Of a DNA stretch of 39,716 nt, positions 33,058-39,716 are shown one piece after another. Origin of the DNA: Clostridium sp. (GTDB taxonomy: Bacteria; Bacillota; Clostridia; Lachnospirales; Lachnospiraceae); NCBI GenBank assembly GCA_023663815.1, contig JAMPGS010000014.1, forward strand, positions 1 to 39,716, read 5' to 3'. The number at the start of each line of letters is the position of its first letter. Position 1 is the first letter of the stretch. The notes under the pieces were generated by a model. It saw nothing but the letters and a program-made list of their open reading frames with translations, did not search any database and had not been told where the DNA came from. The position numbers and the translations under genes were made by a program.

Positions 33058-33608
33058 TTAAAATTTCCTTTCACCAGCAGCTTTTGGAGACCGGGCAGAA
33101 GCAGCGACGCCGCCATTCCCAGCACCAGACCGGTAATCAGTCCGGCGACAATCAGCACCGGCAGATAATAAAGCACTCCATAAGTATCCACCACTTTCAT
33201 TGCAATCAAAAGCTGTCCCATATTGTGCATAACGCCCCCGCAGGCGCTTACTGCTGGAATATGGAACCAACCGCTTTTTTTCAACAAAATCATAAAAACT
33301 GCGCTTAAAACCGCCCCCGCTAAAGAGTAAAGAATCATAAACAGATTCCCGAACAAAAGCCCGCTGAGGAACGCTTTTACCACCGTCAAAAGCAGCGCCT
33401 CACGCCAGCCCAATAAATATAAGCAAAGCACCACCGCCAGATTGGCAAGGCCCAGCTTTACCCCCGGTATTCCTATTTGAAGGGGCACTAAGGTTTCCAC
33501 ATAGGACAAAATAAGCGCAAAGGCAAGCAGCAGGCCCATGTAAGCCGTGCTGTTAAATCGCAGGATAATTGCCGCGCCGTCGTTCTTTTCTTCAGTAGGT
33601 AACTGCAT
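33054..33608 (-). CDS. Gx transporter family membrane protein
   Basis: The 184-aa protein has five to six hydrophobic segments with LLLAFALILSYVETLVPLQI, GVKLGLANLAVVLCLY, FLSGLLFGNLFMILYSLAGA and GVMHNMGQLLIA. These are characteristic of the PF07456 family (Gx transporter, once called heptaprenyl diphosphate synthase component I), which resembles the substrate-binding subunits of ECF transporters. The substrate is not established. In many Clostridia it is beside a NusG-domain-II protein, as here. The ATG at 33608 has GGGGAG upstream and overlaps the NusG-domain gene by 17 nt; a frame from 33647 lies inside that gene. Confidence 0.88.
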   Translation of the reverse strand: MQLPTEEKNDGAAIILRFNSTAYMGLLLAFALILSYVETLVPLQIGIPGVKLGLANLAVVLCLYLLGWREALLLTVVKAFLSGLLFGNLFMILYSLAGAVLSAVFMILLKKSGWFHIPAVSACGGVMHNMGQLLIAMKVVDTYGVLYYLPVLIVAGLITGLVLGMAASLLLPGLQKLLVKGNFK

Positions 33609-33966
33609 CAAGCTCCCCTTCCTTCTCCGATTCAATCTGCAGTACAAGCTTGTGGGGAAGGCAGATAATGCTTTCTCCGTTATTCGAGATACTTCTCTGC
33701 TTTACGCAAAGCTGGTCCGGGCAGTCCGCGTCGGAGACGGACACCTTCCCGCCGTCAATCAGCAGAAGATTATAGTGCTCCTCCCCCCATGGAATCGCCG
33801 TCACCAAGTCCCCTGTCAATGGATAAACGGCCGTTTCCTGTCCTTCCTGATAAACCTTCACCACCGCGGGACGGCCCTTGTTTATCAGTGTGGGGAGCAG
33901 CCACGCTAAAAAAGCAGTTAGAAGAATTCCCGATAAAAGTATAATATCTTTTCTTATTTTATTCAT
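33592..33966 (-). CDS. Membrane-anchored NusG domain II protein
   Basis: The 124-aa protein has an N-terminal membrane segment (IILLSGILLTAFLAWLLP, about 8-25) and an extracellular NusG-domain-II fold with VSVSDADCPDQLCVKQ and ESIICLPHKLVLQIE. The three cysteines in CPDQLC and CLPH are typical of the PF07009 family; one pair may form a disulfide or bind a ligand. The function is unknown. The gene has no ribosome binding site before its ATG, and the predicted -10 element ends only 6 nt upstream, so the transcript may be leaderless. It heads the operon that includes ruvA and ruvB. Confidence 0.9.
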   Translation of the reverse strand: MNKIRKDIILLSGILLTAFLAWLLPTLINKGRPAVVKVYQEGQETAVYPLTGDLVTAIPWGEEHYNLLLIDGGKVSVSDADCPDQLCVKQRSISNNGESIICLPHKLVLQIESEKEGELDAVTY

Positions 33967-33972
33967 AAAATG

Positions 33973-34001
33973 ATTTTAACACAAGCGAACATATGTTTCA
34001 A
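33973..34001 (-). promoter_or_regulatory. Promoter of the NusG-II/Gx/ruvAB operon
   Basis: TTGAAA (34001-33996) and TAAAAT (33978-33973) are 17 nt apart on the - strand, and a TG precedes the -10 by one base. The predicted start site falls at or within 1-2 nt of the ATG at 33966. Confidence 0.65.
33986..33999. promoter_or_regulatory. LexA (SOS) operator
   Basis: cgaacatatgtttc matches the Bacillus/Clostridia LexA consensus CGAACRNRYGTTYC at all 14 positions. It covers part of the -35 and most of the spacer of the promoter for the operon holding ruvA and ruvB, the position expected for repression. ruvAB belongs to the SOS regulon in both E. coli and Bacillus subtilis. No second full box was seen in the window. 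Confidence 0.85.
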
Positions 34002-34106
34002 GAGAAATTGCATGTCGTTCGCGTATATTCTGTAAGATTACAATGCATATGCTATAACTAAAGAATAATACAGAATAATGCCTGCAATCACAAAAAGAAA
34101 ATATCG

Positions 34107-34135
34107 TTGAAAAATGTCCCGCTTCGCTATAAAAT
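34107..34135 (+). promoter_or_regulatory. Promoter of the histidine phosphatase gene
   Basis: TTGAAA (34107-34112) and TAAAAT (34130-34135) are separated by 17 nt, giving a leader of about 35 nt. The element has the same hexamers as the divergent ruv operon promoter but no LexA box. Confidence 0.55.
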
Positions 34136-34177
34136 AGATATTGCTGTAAAATGTTGTAATTTGAAAGGAATCCTTTT

Positions 34178-34963
34178 ATGAAAATTATATTTATCCGTCA
34201 TGGCGAACCTGACTACACAAAAGACTCTTTGACAGAGAACGGCTGGCGGGAGGCTGACTGCCTTGCCGAGCGCGTCAGCAAATGGAACGTGACCGATTTT
34301 TATTGCTCCCCTGCGGGACGCGCGAAAGATACTGCCGCCCCTTCTCTAAAGAAAATGAACCGGACGGCGGTCACCTTGGATTGGATGCAGGAATTTACCT
34401 ACCTGATTGACGACCCCGTCACCGGACGGCACGGCGTTCCGTGGGATTTTGTCCCCTCCTACTGGAGCGGCGACCCGCTTATGCTGGATAAGACCCGCTG
34501 GGTGGAGGCCGATGTTATGAAACAAAACCCTGATATCAAACCGCAGTTTGAAAAGGTGTGCAAAAATTTTGACGACTTCTTGGCCTCCTATGGATACATA
34601 AGGAAAGACAATTATTACCTCACGCCGGAAATGGACGAACGTTTTCTTGCCCAGACGGTTGCTCCGGGGAATGTCCGCTCCGTGGAACGCCTTCCCGACG
34701 ACAGCGGCGAGCCTGTTATCGTAATCTTCTGCCATTTGGGAATTACCTGCGTGGTTCTCTCCCATTTGCTGAATATCCCTTTTCCGCTACTGGCCCACGG
34801 CTTCTTCCTTGCACCCACTTCCGTCACAATCCTTTCCAGTGAGAGGCGCTGGGGAAAGGAAGCATATTTCAGAGTTCAGGCTATGGGCGACACGGCTCAC
34901 TTACTAATGGGCGGCGAACCCCTCTCTCCGGCAGGTTCCTTTGCAACGCCTTTTCCGGGATGA
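34178..34963 (+). CDS. Histidine phosphatase family protein
   Basis: The 261-aa protein starts MKIIFIRHGEPDYTKDSLTENG, with the catalytic RHG motif at residues 7-9 and a second-histidine motif VIVIFCHLGITCVVLSHLL near residue 190. YCSPAGRAKDTAAP supplies a further phosphate-binding arginine. These are the features of the phosphoglycerate mutase-like (branch 1) phosphatases. The middle region, with a WDFVPSYW segment, is longer than in small phosphatases such as CobC. The substrate is unknown. AAAGGA lies upstream of the ATG. It stands alone on the + strand with its own promoter and ends before a shared terminator. Confidence 0.88.
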   Translation: MKIIFIRHGEPDYTKDSLTENGWREADCLAERVSKWNVTDFYCSPAGRAKDTAAPSLKKMNRTAVTLDWMQEFTYLIDDPVTGRHGVPWDFVPSYWSGDPLMLDKTRWVEADVMKQNPDIKPQFEKVCKNFDDFLASYGYIRKDNYYLTPEMDERFLAQTVAPGNVRSVERLPDDSGEPVIVIFCHLGITCVVLSHLLNIPFPLLAHGFFLAPTSVTILSSERRWGKEAYFRVQAMGDTAHLLMGGEPLSPAGSFATPFPG

Positions 34964-35083
34964 TTTGAGGATTTTTACAGAGCCAACAACTTCACGACAA
35001 AATTTATACGTTTGTCGCCCTTCACTGTGAGCTGTCTCTTCTTCTACGAAAGAGAAACAATTTTCTACAACAATCACTAAAAA

Positions 35084-35123
35084 CAGCGGCCTCCAAATTG
35101 TATTTTGGTGGCCGCTGCTTTTT
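35084..35123. terminator. Bidirectional intrinsic terminator
   Basis: cagcggcc-t-ccaaa pairs with tttgg-t-ggccgctg (13 bp with one mismatch, short loop, 35084-35117). CTTTTT follows on the + strand, and TTTTTAG on the - strand. It serves the convergent phosphatase gene and the PrsA-like gene. The rest of the 34964-35172 gap shows nothing else. Confidence 0.85.
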
Positions 35124-35172
35124 GCATATTATTTATAACCGCTATTAAAGCTCCTTCTCTATCAGAAGTACC

Positions 35173-36519
35173 CTAATCTTCCGCCGCGGAAACATCGTCG
35201 GCTTCTTCACCCGCGACATCGCCAGTTTCCTCTCCTGCGGAAACATCATCGGTCGCCTCTCCCTCAGAAGCATCGTCAGCTTCTTCATCTGTCTCCGCAC
35301 TTGTCCTGTCAAGGGTTAAATATTTCAATTCACCCTTTACGTCAACCACCTGACAATTCTCTACAAGCCCCGCCATATACTCGGAAGCTCTGGAAGAAGC
35401 AATGGTATCCGCAATATTCTCGTTGTCGGCCTCATCAAAGTACCGCTTTACAAACTCAACCACATAATACTGGTGATTGCTCTCGTCCTCCAAGACGGTA
35501 ATGTCGCCTTCCTTGCGGCCGTCCTCGTAAAGCCAGTCGGCCATTATCGAGGAAGTTCCCGCATAATATCTTCCTTCCGTGAGGCTGTATTCGCTCTCAG
35601 CGTCCTCATAATTTGACTTGGCGTCCTCGTCCGCGTTTTCCAAGCAGAGAGCCTCAAAATCTTCCCCCTCCTGACGGGCCTTCATCATCGCGTCGGCTTC
35701 CTTTTTCAGCTCGTCCATAGCAGAGCTTACGGCGTCCTCGTCCGCATCCTCCGCCAGCTCCGCCGTGAAGATAAAGCTTCTGTAATCTACCTTATCATAA
35801 TCCTGCTTATGCTCCTCATAGTAGGCGGCAACCTCCTCGTCGCTCGCGGCGTTTTCCTCAATCAAATGATTATAGTAAGCGCTTGCCAAAATATTTTCCC
35901 TGACAAAAGGCTCGATATTTTTGGGGGTGGCGAAATCGCCGAAGCTCTGCTTATAATACTCCTTAATGCTCACGCCCGCATTGTCCGCGTAGGTCTGCAG
36001 TTGAGAAGTAAAATCCGCATATTCTTCCGCATCGTCGTGGGCAAAGCCCTTTTCACCGGCCTCCTTTACCATCACCCGCGTCTGCTTAATCTGCTCCACG
36101 GTCATTTCGTCGAACATGTCCTTCCACGTCATATCCTCCGAATATTGCTGCTCGTCGAAATCTGTAGAGGTATCCAGTCCCATATAAGGAAGGATGGACG
36201 AATAGGTCGTCAAATAATTGTTGACCGCGGAATGATAATAATAATCGTACTCTAGCTGCGATAGGTCATGCGCCCCAACGGTCACATAGGTTCCATTTAA
36301 CGCTGTGTTCCTGCGGATAAGAGTTGCCGCCACGGAGATAACCGCCGCCAAAACCACAAGGGCGCAGACCGCCAAGGCGGTTATTTTCGTTATCTTATCC
36401 TGACGGGCCTCCTTGAGTTTCTGCTGCTTTCTGGCTTCCATCTTGCGGTCGTACTTTGTTTGTATCTTCTGCTGCGTATTTGCTTCCGGCGCGTTTTTAC
36501 CGGCTGTATGCTGTGCCAT
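35173..36519 (-). CDS. Membrane-anchored SurA/PrsA-like foldase (parvulin-type)
   Basis: The 448-aa protein has a basic cytoplasmic N-terminus of about 45 residues rich in K, Q and R, and one membrane helix (ITALAVCALVVLAAVISVAA). The extracellular part starts with helical SurA-N-like sequence, then VAAYYEEHKQDYDKVDYRSFIF, the entry to a parvulin-type prolyl isomerase domain, ending at HQYYVVEFVKRYF. The last 40 residues form a low-complexity acidic tail of repeated ADDVSAGEE-like units. Such proteins help secreted proteins fold outside the membrane. Unlike PrsA it is not a lipoprotein; the anchor is a signal-anchor helix. GAGGAGG lies about 10 nt before the ATG. The gene follows leuD after 100 nt. 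Confidence 0.78.
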   Translation of the reverse strand: MAQHTAGKNAPEANTQQKIQTKYDRKMEARKQQKLKEARQDKITKITALAVCALVVLAAVISVAATLIRRNTALNGTYVTVGAHDLSQLEYDYYYHSAVNNYLTTYSSILPYMGLDTSTDFDEQQYSEDMTWKDMFDEMTVEQIKQTRVMVKEAGEKGFAHDDAEEYADFTSQLQTYADNAGVSIKEYYKQSFGDFATPKNIEPFVRENILASAYYNHLIEENAASDEEVAAYYEEHKQDYDKVDYRSFIFTAELAEDADEDAVSSAMDELKKEADAMMKARQEGEDFEALCLENADEDAKSNYEDAESEYSLTEGRYYAGTSSIMADWLYEDGRKEGDITVLEDESNHQYYVVEFVKRYFDEADNENIADTIASSRASEYMAGLVENCQVVDVKGELKYLTLDRTSAETDEEADDASEGEATDDVSAGEETGDVAGEEADDVSAAED

Positions 36520-36619
36520 TTATAAATTTCCTCCTCAACACGAATTTAAGACATCACATTATCTTAACAAGATTATCCTAGCAGGAAAATGTGTTTATCC
36601 TGTGAATCAACAATCTATA

Positions 36620-37108
36620 TTACCTTTGATTAATATAATTCACAAGCCCCTCCGCGTCAATGATTTTCTGCATAAATTCGGGAAACGCCTGCCCCTTAAA
36701 CTGGGTTCCCCTCGTAAGGTTTTTGATGATACCGGAATCAAAGTCAATCTCAACCTCATCCCCCGCCATAATCCCTTTGGAAGCCTCCGGGCACTCGATG
36801 ATGGGAAGCCCGATATTGATTGCGTTCCTGTAAAAAATTCTGGCAAAGGTCTCCGCAATCACGCAGCTTACGCCGGCCGCTTTCAGGGCGATAGGGGCGT
36901 GCTCTCTGGAGGACCCGCAGCCGAAATTCTTATCAGCCACCACGATATCCCCTTTTTTCACCTTTTTGATAAAGTCCTTGTCAATATCCTCCATACAGTG
37001 AGCCGCCAGCTCCGCCGGGTCTGACGAATTTAAGTATCTTGCGGGGATAATCACGTCCGTATCTACATTATCGCCATATTTAAAAACAATTCCTTTTGCT
37101 GCTTTCAT
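36620..37108 (-). CDS. leuD: 3-isopropylmalate dehydratase small subunit
   Basis: The 162-aa protein has [19 protein letters not shown] near the start and [20 protein letters not shown], the swivelling-domain signature, then [16 protein letters not shown]. The length fits the short (archaeal/clostridial) type of LeuD. With LeuC it isomerises 2-isopropylmalate to 3-isopropylmalate in leucine synthesis. The ATG at 37108 has GGAG 6 nt upstream; a start at 37120 is less supported. It is separated from leuC by about 275 nt filled with tandem repeats, whereas the two genes are usually close together. Confidence 0.95.
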   Translation of the reverse strand: MKAAKGIVFKYGDNVDTDVIIPARYLNSSDPAELAAHCMEDIDKDFIKKVKKGDIVVADKNFGCGSSREHAPIALKAAGVSCVIAETFARIFYRNAINIGLPIIECPEASKGIMAGDEVEIDFDSGIIKNLTRGTQFKGQAFPEFMQKIIDAEGLVNYINQR

Positions 37109-37180
37109 ATCAATCTCCATTCTTTCACGTCAATTTATAACAGGCGGCAAACTATTTTTCAGCCGCGCCGCTTTTGCCGT

Positions 37181-37432
37181 TCACGGGCAGGCAATTTTTT
37201 CTGCAATGCCGCTTGCCGTCATTTTGCTGCTCATGGCAAGCAAATTTTCCTTACAATGACGCTTGACTTCGTTTTTGCTGCCCATGCAAGCAAATTTTTC
37301 CTACAGTGGCATCCATCTCCATCTTTACTGCTCACAGTCAGGCAAATTCTTCCTGCAATGCCGCCCACCGCCATTTTCACTGCTCACGGGCAGGCAATTT
37401 TCCCTGCAATGGCGCTTACCGCCGCCACCGCC
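37181..37432 (-). repeat. Five degenerate tandem repeats (49-52 bp) covering the leuC 3' end and the leuC-leuD gap
   Basis: Equivalent gcaa positions lie at 37191, 37240, 37290, 37342 and 37394, giving spacings of 49, 50, 52 and 52 nt. The copy at 37384-37432 contains the last codons of leuC; the other four follow its stop. On the - strand the outer copies still read like the LeuC end: the copy at 37181 gives IAEKIACP and a stop, versus IAGKIACP and a stop in leuC. The remaining gap on the leuD side (37109-37180) is unremarkable. Confidence 0.85.
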
Positions 37433-38637
37433 GGGCTGGCTAAGTAAACCTCTGAATTTACATGCCCCATGCGCCCTACAAAGTTGCGGTTTGTGGTGGA
37501 AACGCACCTTTCGCCCTCGGCCAAAATTCCCATATACCCTCCAAGGCAGGGACCGCAGGTGGGCGTGCTCACAACCGCTCCGGCCTCGATAAAAATTTTG
37601 AGAAGCCCTTCTTCCATTGCCTGCATGTAAACGGCCTGGGTGGCCGGAATAACGATACAGCGCATCCCCTTTGCCACATGCTTCCCCTTTAAGACCTCCG
37701 CGGCAATGCGCATGTCGCCGATTCTGCCGTTGGTGCAGGAGCCGATAACCACTTGGTCGATTTTAATTTCCTCGGTTATCTCGTCGATGGTCTTTGTGTT
37801 TTCGGGAAGGTGGGGAAACGCAACGGTAGGACGGAGCGCGCTTAAATCAATGGTATACTCCTCGTCGTAAACCGCGTCCTCGTCCGCCTCGTAGACGGTA
37901 TAATTCCGCTTGGAATGTTCCTTCATATAGGCAGCCGCCAAATCGTCCACGGGGAAAATCCCGTTCTTTCCGCCCGCCTCAATCGCCATGTTTGCAATGG
38001 TAAACCTATCGTCCATCGTCAGGTTTGCAATCCCGTCGCCTGTAAATTCCATGGATTTATACAGCGCGCCGTCCACGCCAATCATACCGATGATATGTAA
38101 AATCACGTCTTTTCCGCTCACCCACTTCGAGGGCTTTCCGGTCAAATTAAATTTAATTGCCGAGGGAACCTTAAACCATGCCTTACCGGTCGCCATTCCG
38201 GCCGCCATATCCGTGCTTCCAACGCCCGTTGAAAAGGCTCCCAGCGCACCATAGGTGCAGGTGTGGGAATCGGCGCCGATAACCACGTCCCCCGCCACCG
38301 TAAGGCCTTTTTCGGGAAGCAGGGCGTGCTCGATTCCCATCTCCCCCACCTCGAAATAATTGGTGATTTCATTGCGGTATGCAAACTCCCGCACACATTT
38401 GCAGTGCTCCGCCGATTTGATATCCTTGTTGGGCACAAAGTGATCCGGCACAAGGGCAATTTTATCCTTGTCAAACACGCCGTCCACCTTCATTTTTTCC
38501 ATTTCCTTAATGGCAACCGGGCTTGTGATGTCGTTTCCCAAGACTAAATCCAAGTCGGCCTCGATTAACTGTCCGGCTTCCACCTTATCAAGCCCCGCAT
38601 GGGCCGCCAAAATTTTCTGGGTCATTGTCATTCCCAT
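37384..38637 (-). CDS. leuC: 3-isopropylmalate dehydratase large subunit
   Basis: The 417-aa protein has [20 protein letters not shown] at its start, [20 protein letters not shown], the iron-sulfur ligand cysteines in [14 protein letters not shown] and [19 protein letters not shown], and the terminal [19 protein letters not shown]. This is the HacA-like LeuC type. It carries the 4Fe-4S cluster for citrate-like dehydration/hydration in leucine synthesis. The C-terminus stops at AGKIACP, within a tandem repeat unit, perhaps a few residues earlier than relatives. The ATG at 38637 has AGGA nearby. It is preceded by a separate tandem array and the ilvC terminator, so its promoter is unclear. Confidence 0.96.
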   Translation of the reverse strand: MGMTMTQKILAAHAGLDKVEAGQLIEADLDLVLGNDITSPVAIKEMEKMKVDGVFDKDKIALVPDHFVPNKDIKSAEHCKCVREFAYRNEITNYFEVGEMGIEHALLPEKGLTVAGDVVIGADSHTCTYGALGAFSTGVGSTDMAAGMATGKAWFKVPSAIKFNLTGKPSKWVSGKDVILHIIGMIGVDGALYKSMEFTGDGIANLTMDDRFTIANMAIEAGGKNGIFPVDDLAAAYMKEHSKRNYTVYEADEDAVYDEEYTIDLSALRPTVAFPHLPENTKTIDEITEEIKIDQVVIGSCTNGRIGDMRIAAEVLKGKHVAKGMRCIVIPATQAVYMQAMEEGLLKIFIEAGAVVSTPTCGPCLGGYMGILAEGERCVSTTNRNFVGRMGHVNSEVYLASPAVAAVSAIAGKIACP

Positions 38638-38690
38638 AACTTCCTGCTCCTCCGTTATTATCAATTACCGCCGTATCCTATATTTCGGCA

Positions 38691-38898
38691 TATTGAGCCC
38701 AATATTACCGCATCTCGCGTTTCCACTTATTGTGTCAAACGCAATCATGCCCTGCGTTCCGGCTATTGAACCAAACGCAGTCGTGCTTTGGGCTTCGGCT
38801 ATTAAATCATGCGCCGTCATGTTTTGCCTCCCGGCATATTGAACCAACGCCGTCATGTTCTGCACCCCGGCATATTGACCCCACACCGTCATGCTCAC
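38691..38898 (-). repeat. Six degenerate tandem repeats (36-37 bp) between ilvC and leuC
   Basis: Units starting tatt lie at 38691, 38728, 38764, 38800, 38837 and 38873 on the + strand. The core is tatt-gaacca-acgccgtcatg-ttctgc-ccggca. On the - strand they are read without stops as 12-residue units such as MTALVQYAGRQN, and some units carry GGGAGG 6 nt before an ATG. The frame ends at 38665, 28 nt before leuC. Whether a peptide is made is unknown; a repeat of 36 nt stays open by arithmetic alone. Confidence 0.85.
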
Positions 38899-38899
38899 G

Positions 38900-38932
38900 A
38901 AAAAGCGGCAAATATTGTTCTGCCGCTTTTTT
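38900..38932 (-). terminator. Intrinsic terminator after ilvC
   Basis: AAAAAGCGGCA and TGCCGCTTTTT form an 11-bp stem with a 10-nt loop, starting 5-6 nt after the ilvC stop on the - strand. The T-run is part of the stem. It should limit read-through from ilvC to leuC. Confidence 0.75.
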
Positions 38933-38936
38933 CCGC

Positions 38937-39716
<780 letters not shown>

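Noticed and set aside
34011-34022. Second LexA half-site (gttcgc) next to the operator
   Set aside because: Only one half matches; the other half does not fit the consensus spacing, so it is not called as an operator.
37181-38898. Possible CRISPR arrays around leuC
   Set aside because: The units are contiguous and degenerate with no unique spacers of constant length, and no cas genes are nearby. They are ordinary tandem duplications.
38640-38936. T-box or leucine leader-peptide attenuator before leuC
   Set aside because: No T-box motif, no leucine-codon run and no alternative antiterminator pairing were found. The region is a tandem repeat array plus the ilvC terminator.

Overview
The window looks like part of a chromosome from a low-to-medium GC, Gram-positive (monoderm) member of the Clostridia, most likely Lachnospiraceae. 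I infer this from AGGAGG-type ribosome binding sites, TTGACA/TATAAT-type promoters, a Bacillus/Clostridia-type LexA box, the NusG-domain-II / Gx-transporter / ruvA / ruvB / zapA neighbourhood, split leuC and leuD, and teichoic-acid-type transferases in place of LPS genes. No rRNA, tRNA, IS element, phage gene or CRISPR array was found.

Layout. (1) 44-5402, mostly + strand: an HPr-kinase-related ATPase and a PqqD-like protein (a pair typical of peptide-modification or HPr-kinase-related systems), two family-2 glycosyltransferases (one on the opposite strand) and an ABC exporter. (2) 29195 down to 5415, - strand: a tightly packed run of 21 genes (23.8 kb), most of them overlapping by 4-37 nt, read from one good promoter near 29369-29398. 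It makes and exports a heptose-containing surface polysaccharide. The GDP-D-glycero-D-manno-heptose enzymes are hddA, fused hddC-gmhB and gmhA. The assembly enzymes are GT26, two GT4 and a CDP-glycerol/ribitol-type phosphotransferase. Two Wzz-like proteins (one carrying a degenerate GGDEF domain), a Wzy-like polymerase and a Wzx-like flippase follow. Tailoring and processing genes are an SGNH lipoprotein, a GH26 mannanase, an acyltransferase with its own acyl carrier protein and acyl-activating ligase, an Fe-S protein and a pyruvyltransferase. Two DivIVA-like coiled-coil proteins and a membrane metallophosphoesterase are interleaved. No priming phosphoglycosyltransferase and no tyrosine kinase are present in the window.

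(3) 29585-30583: a lone AT-rich acyltransferase gene between the polysaccharide operon and housekeeping genes. (4) 33966 down to 30839: NusG-domain-II protein, Gx-type membrane protein, ruvA, ruvB and zapA. The first promoter is overlapped by a perfect LexA (SOS) box, and zapA has its own promoter in the end of ruvB. (5) 34178-34963: a histidine phosphatase on the + strand, ending at a bidirectional terminator shared with a PrsA-like foldase. (6) 39716 down to 36620: ilvC (cut by the window end), leuC and leuD of branched-chain amino-acid synthesis. Two different degenerate tandem repeats lie before and after leuC; the second is built from copies of the 3' end of leuC.

The strongest candidates for something new are the Wzz/degenerate-GGDEF fusion in an operon without a tyrosine kinase, the carrier-protein-dependent acylation module beside it, the two DivIVA-like proteins embedded among sugar genes, and the paired tandem repeats around leuC.
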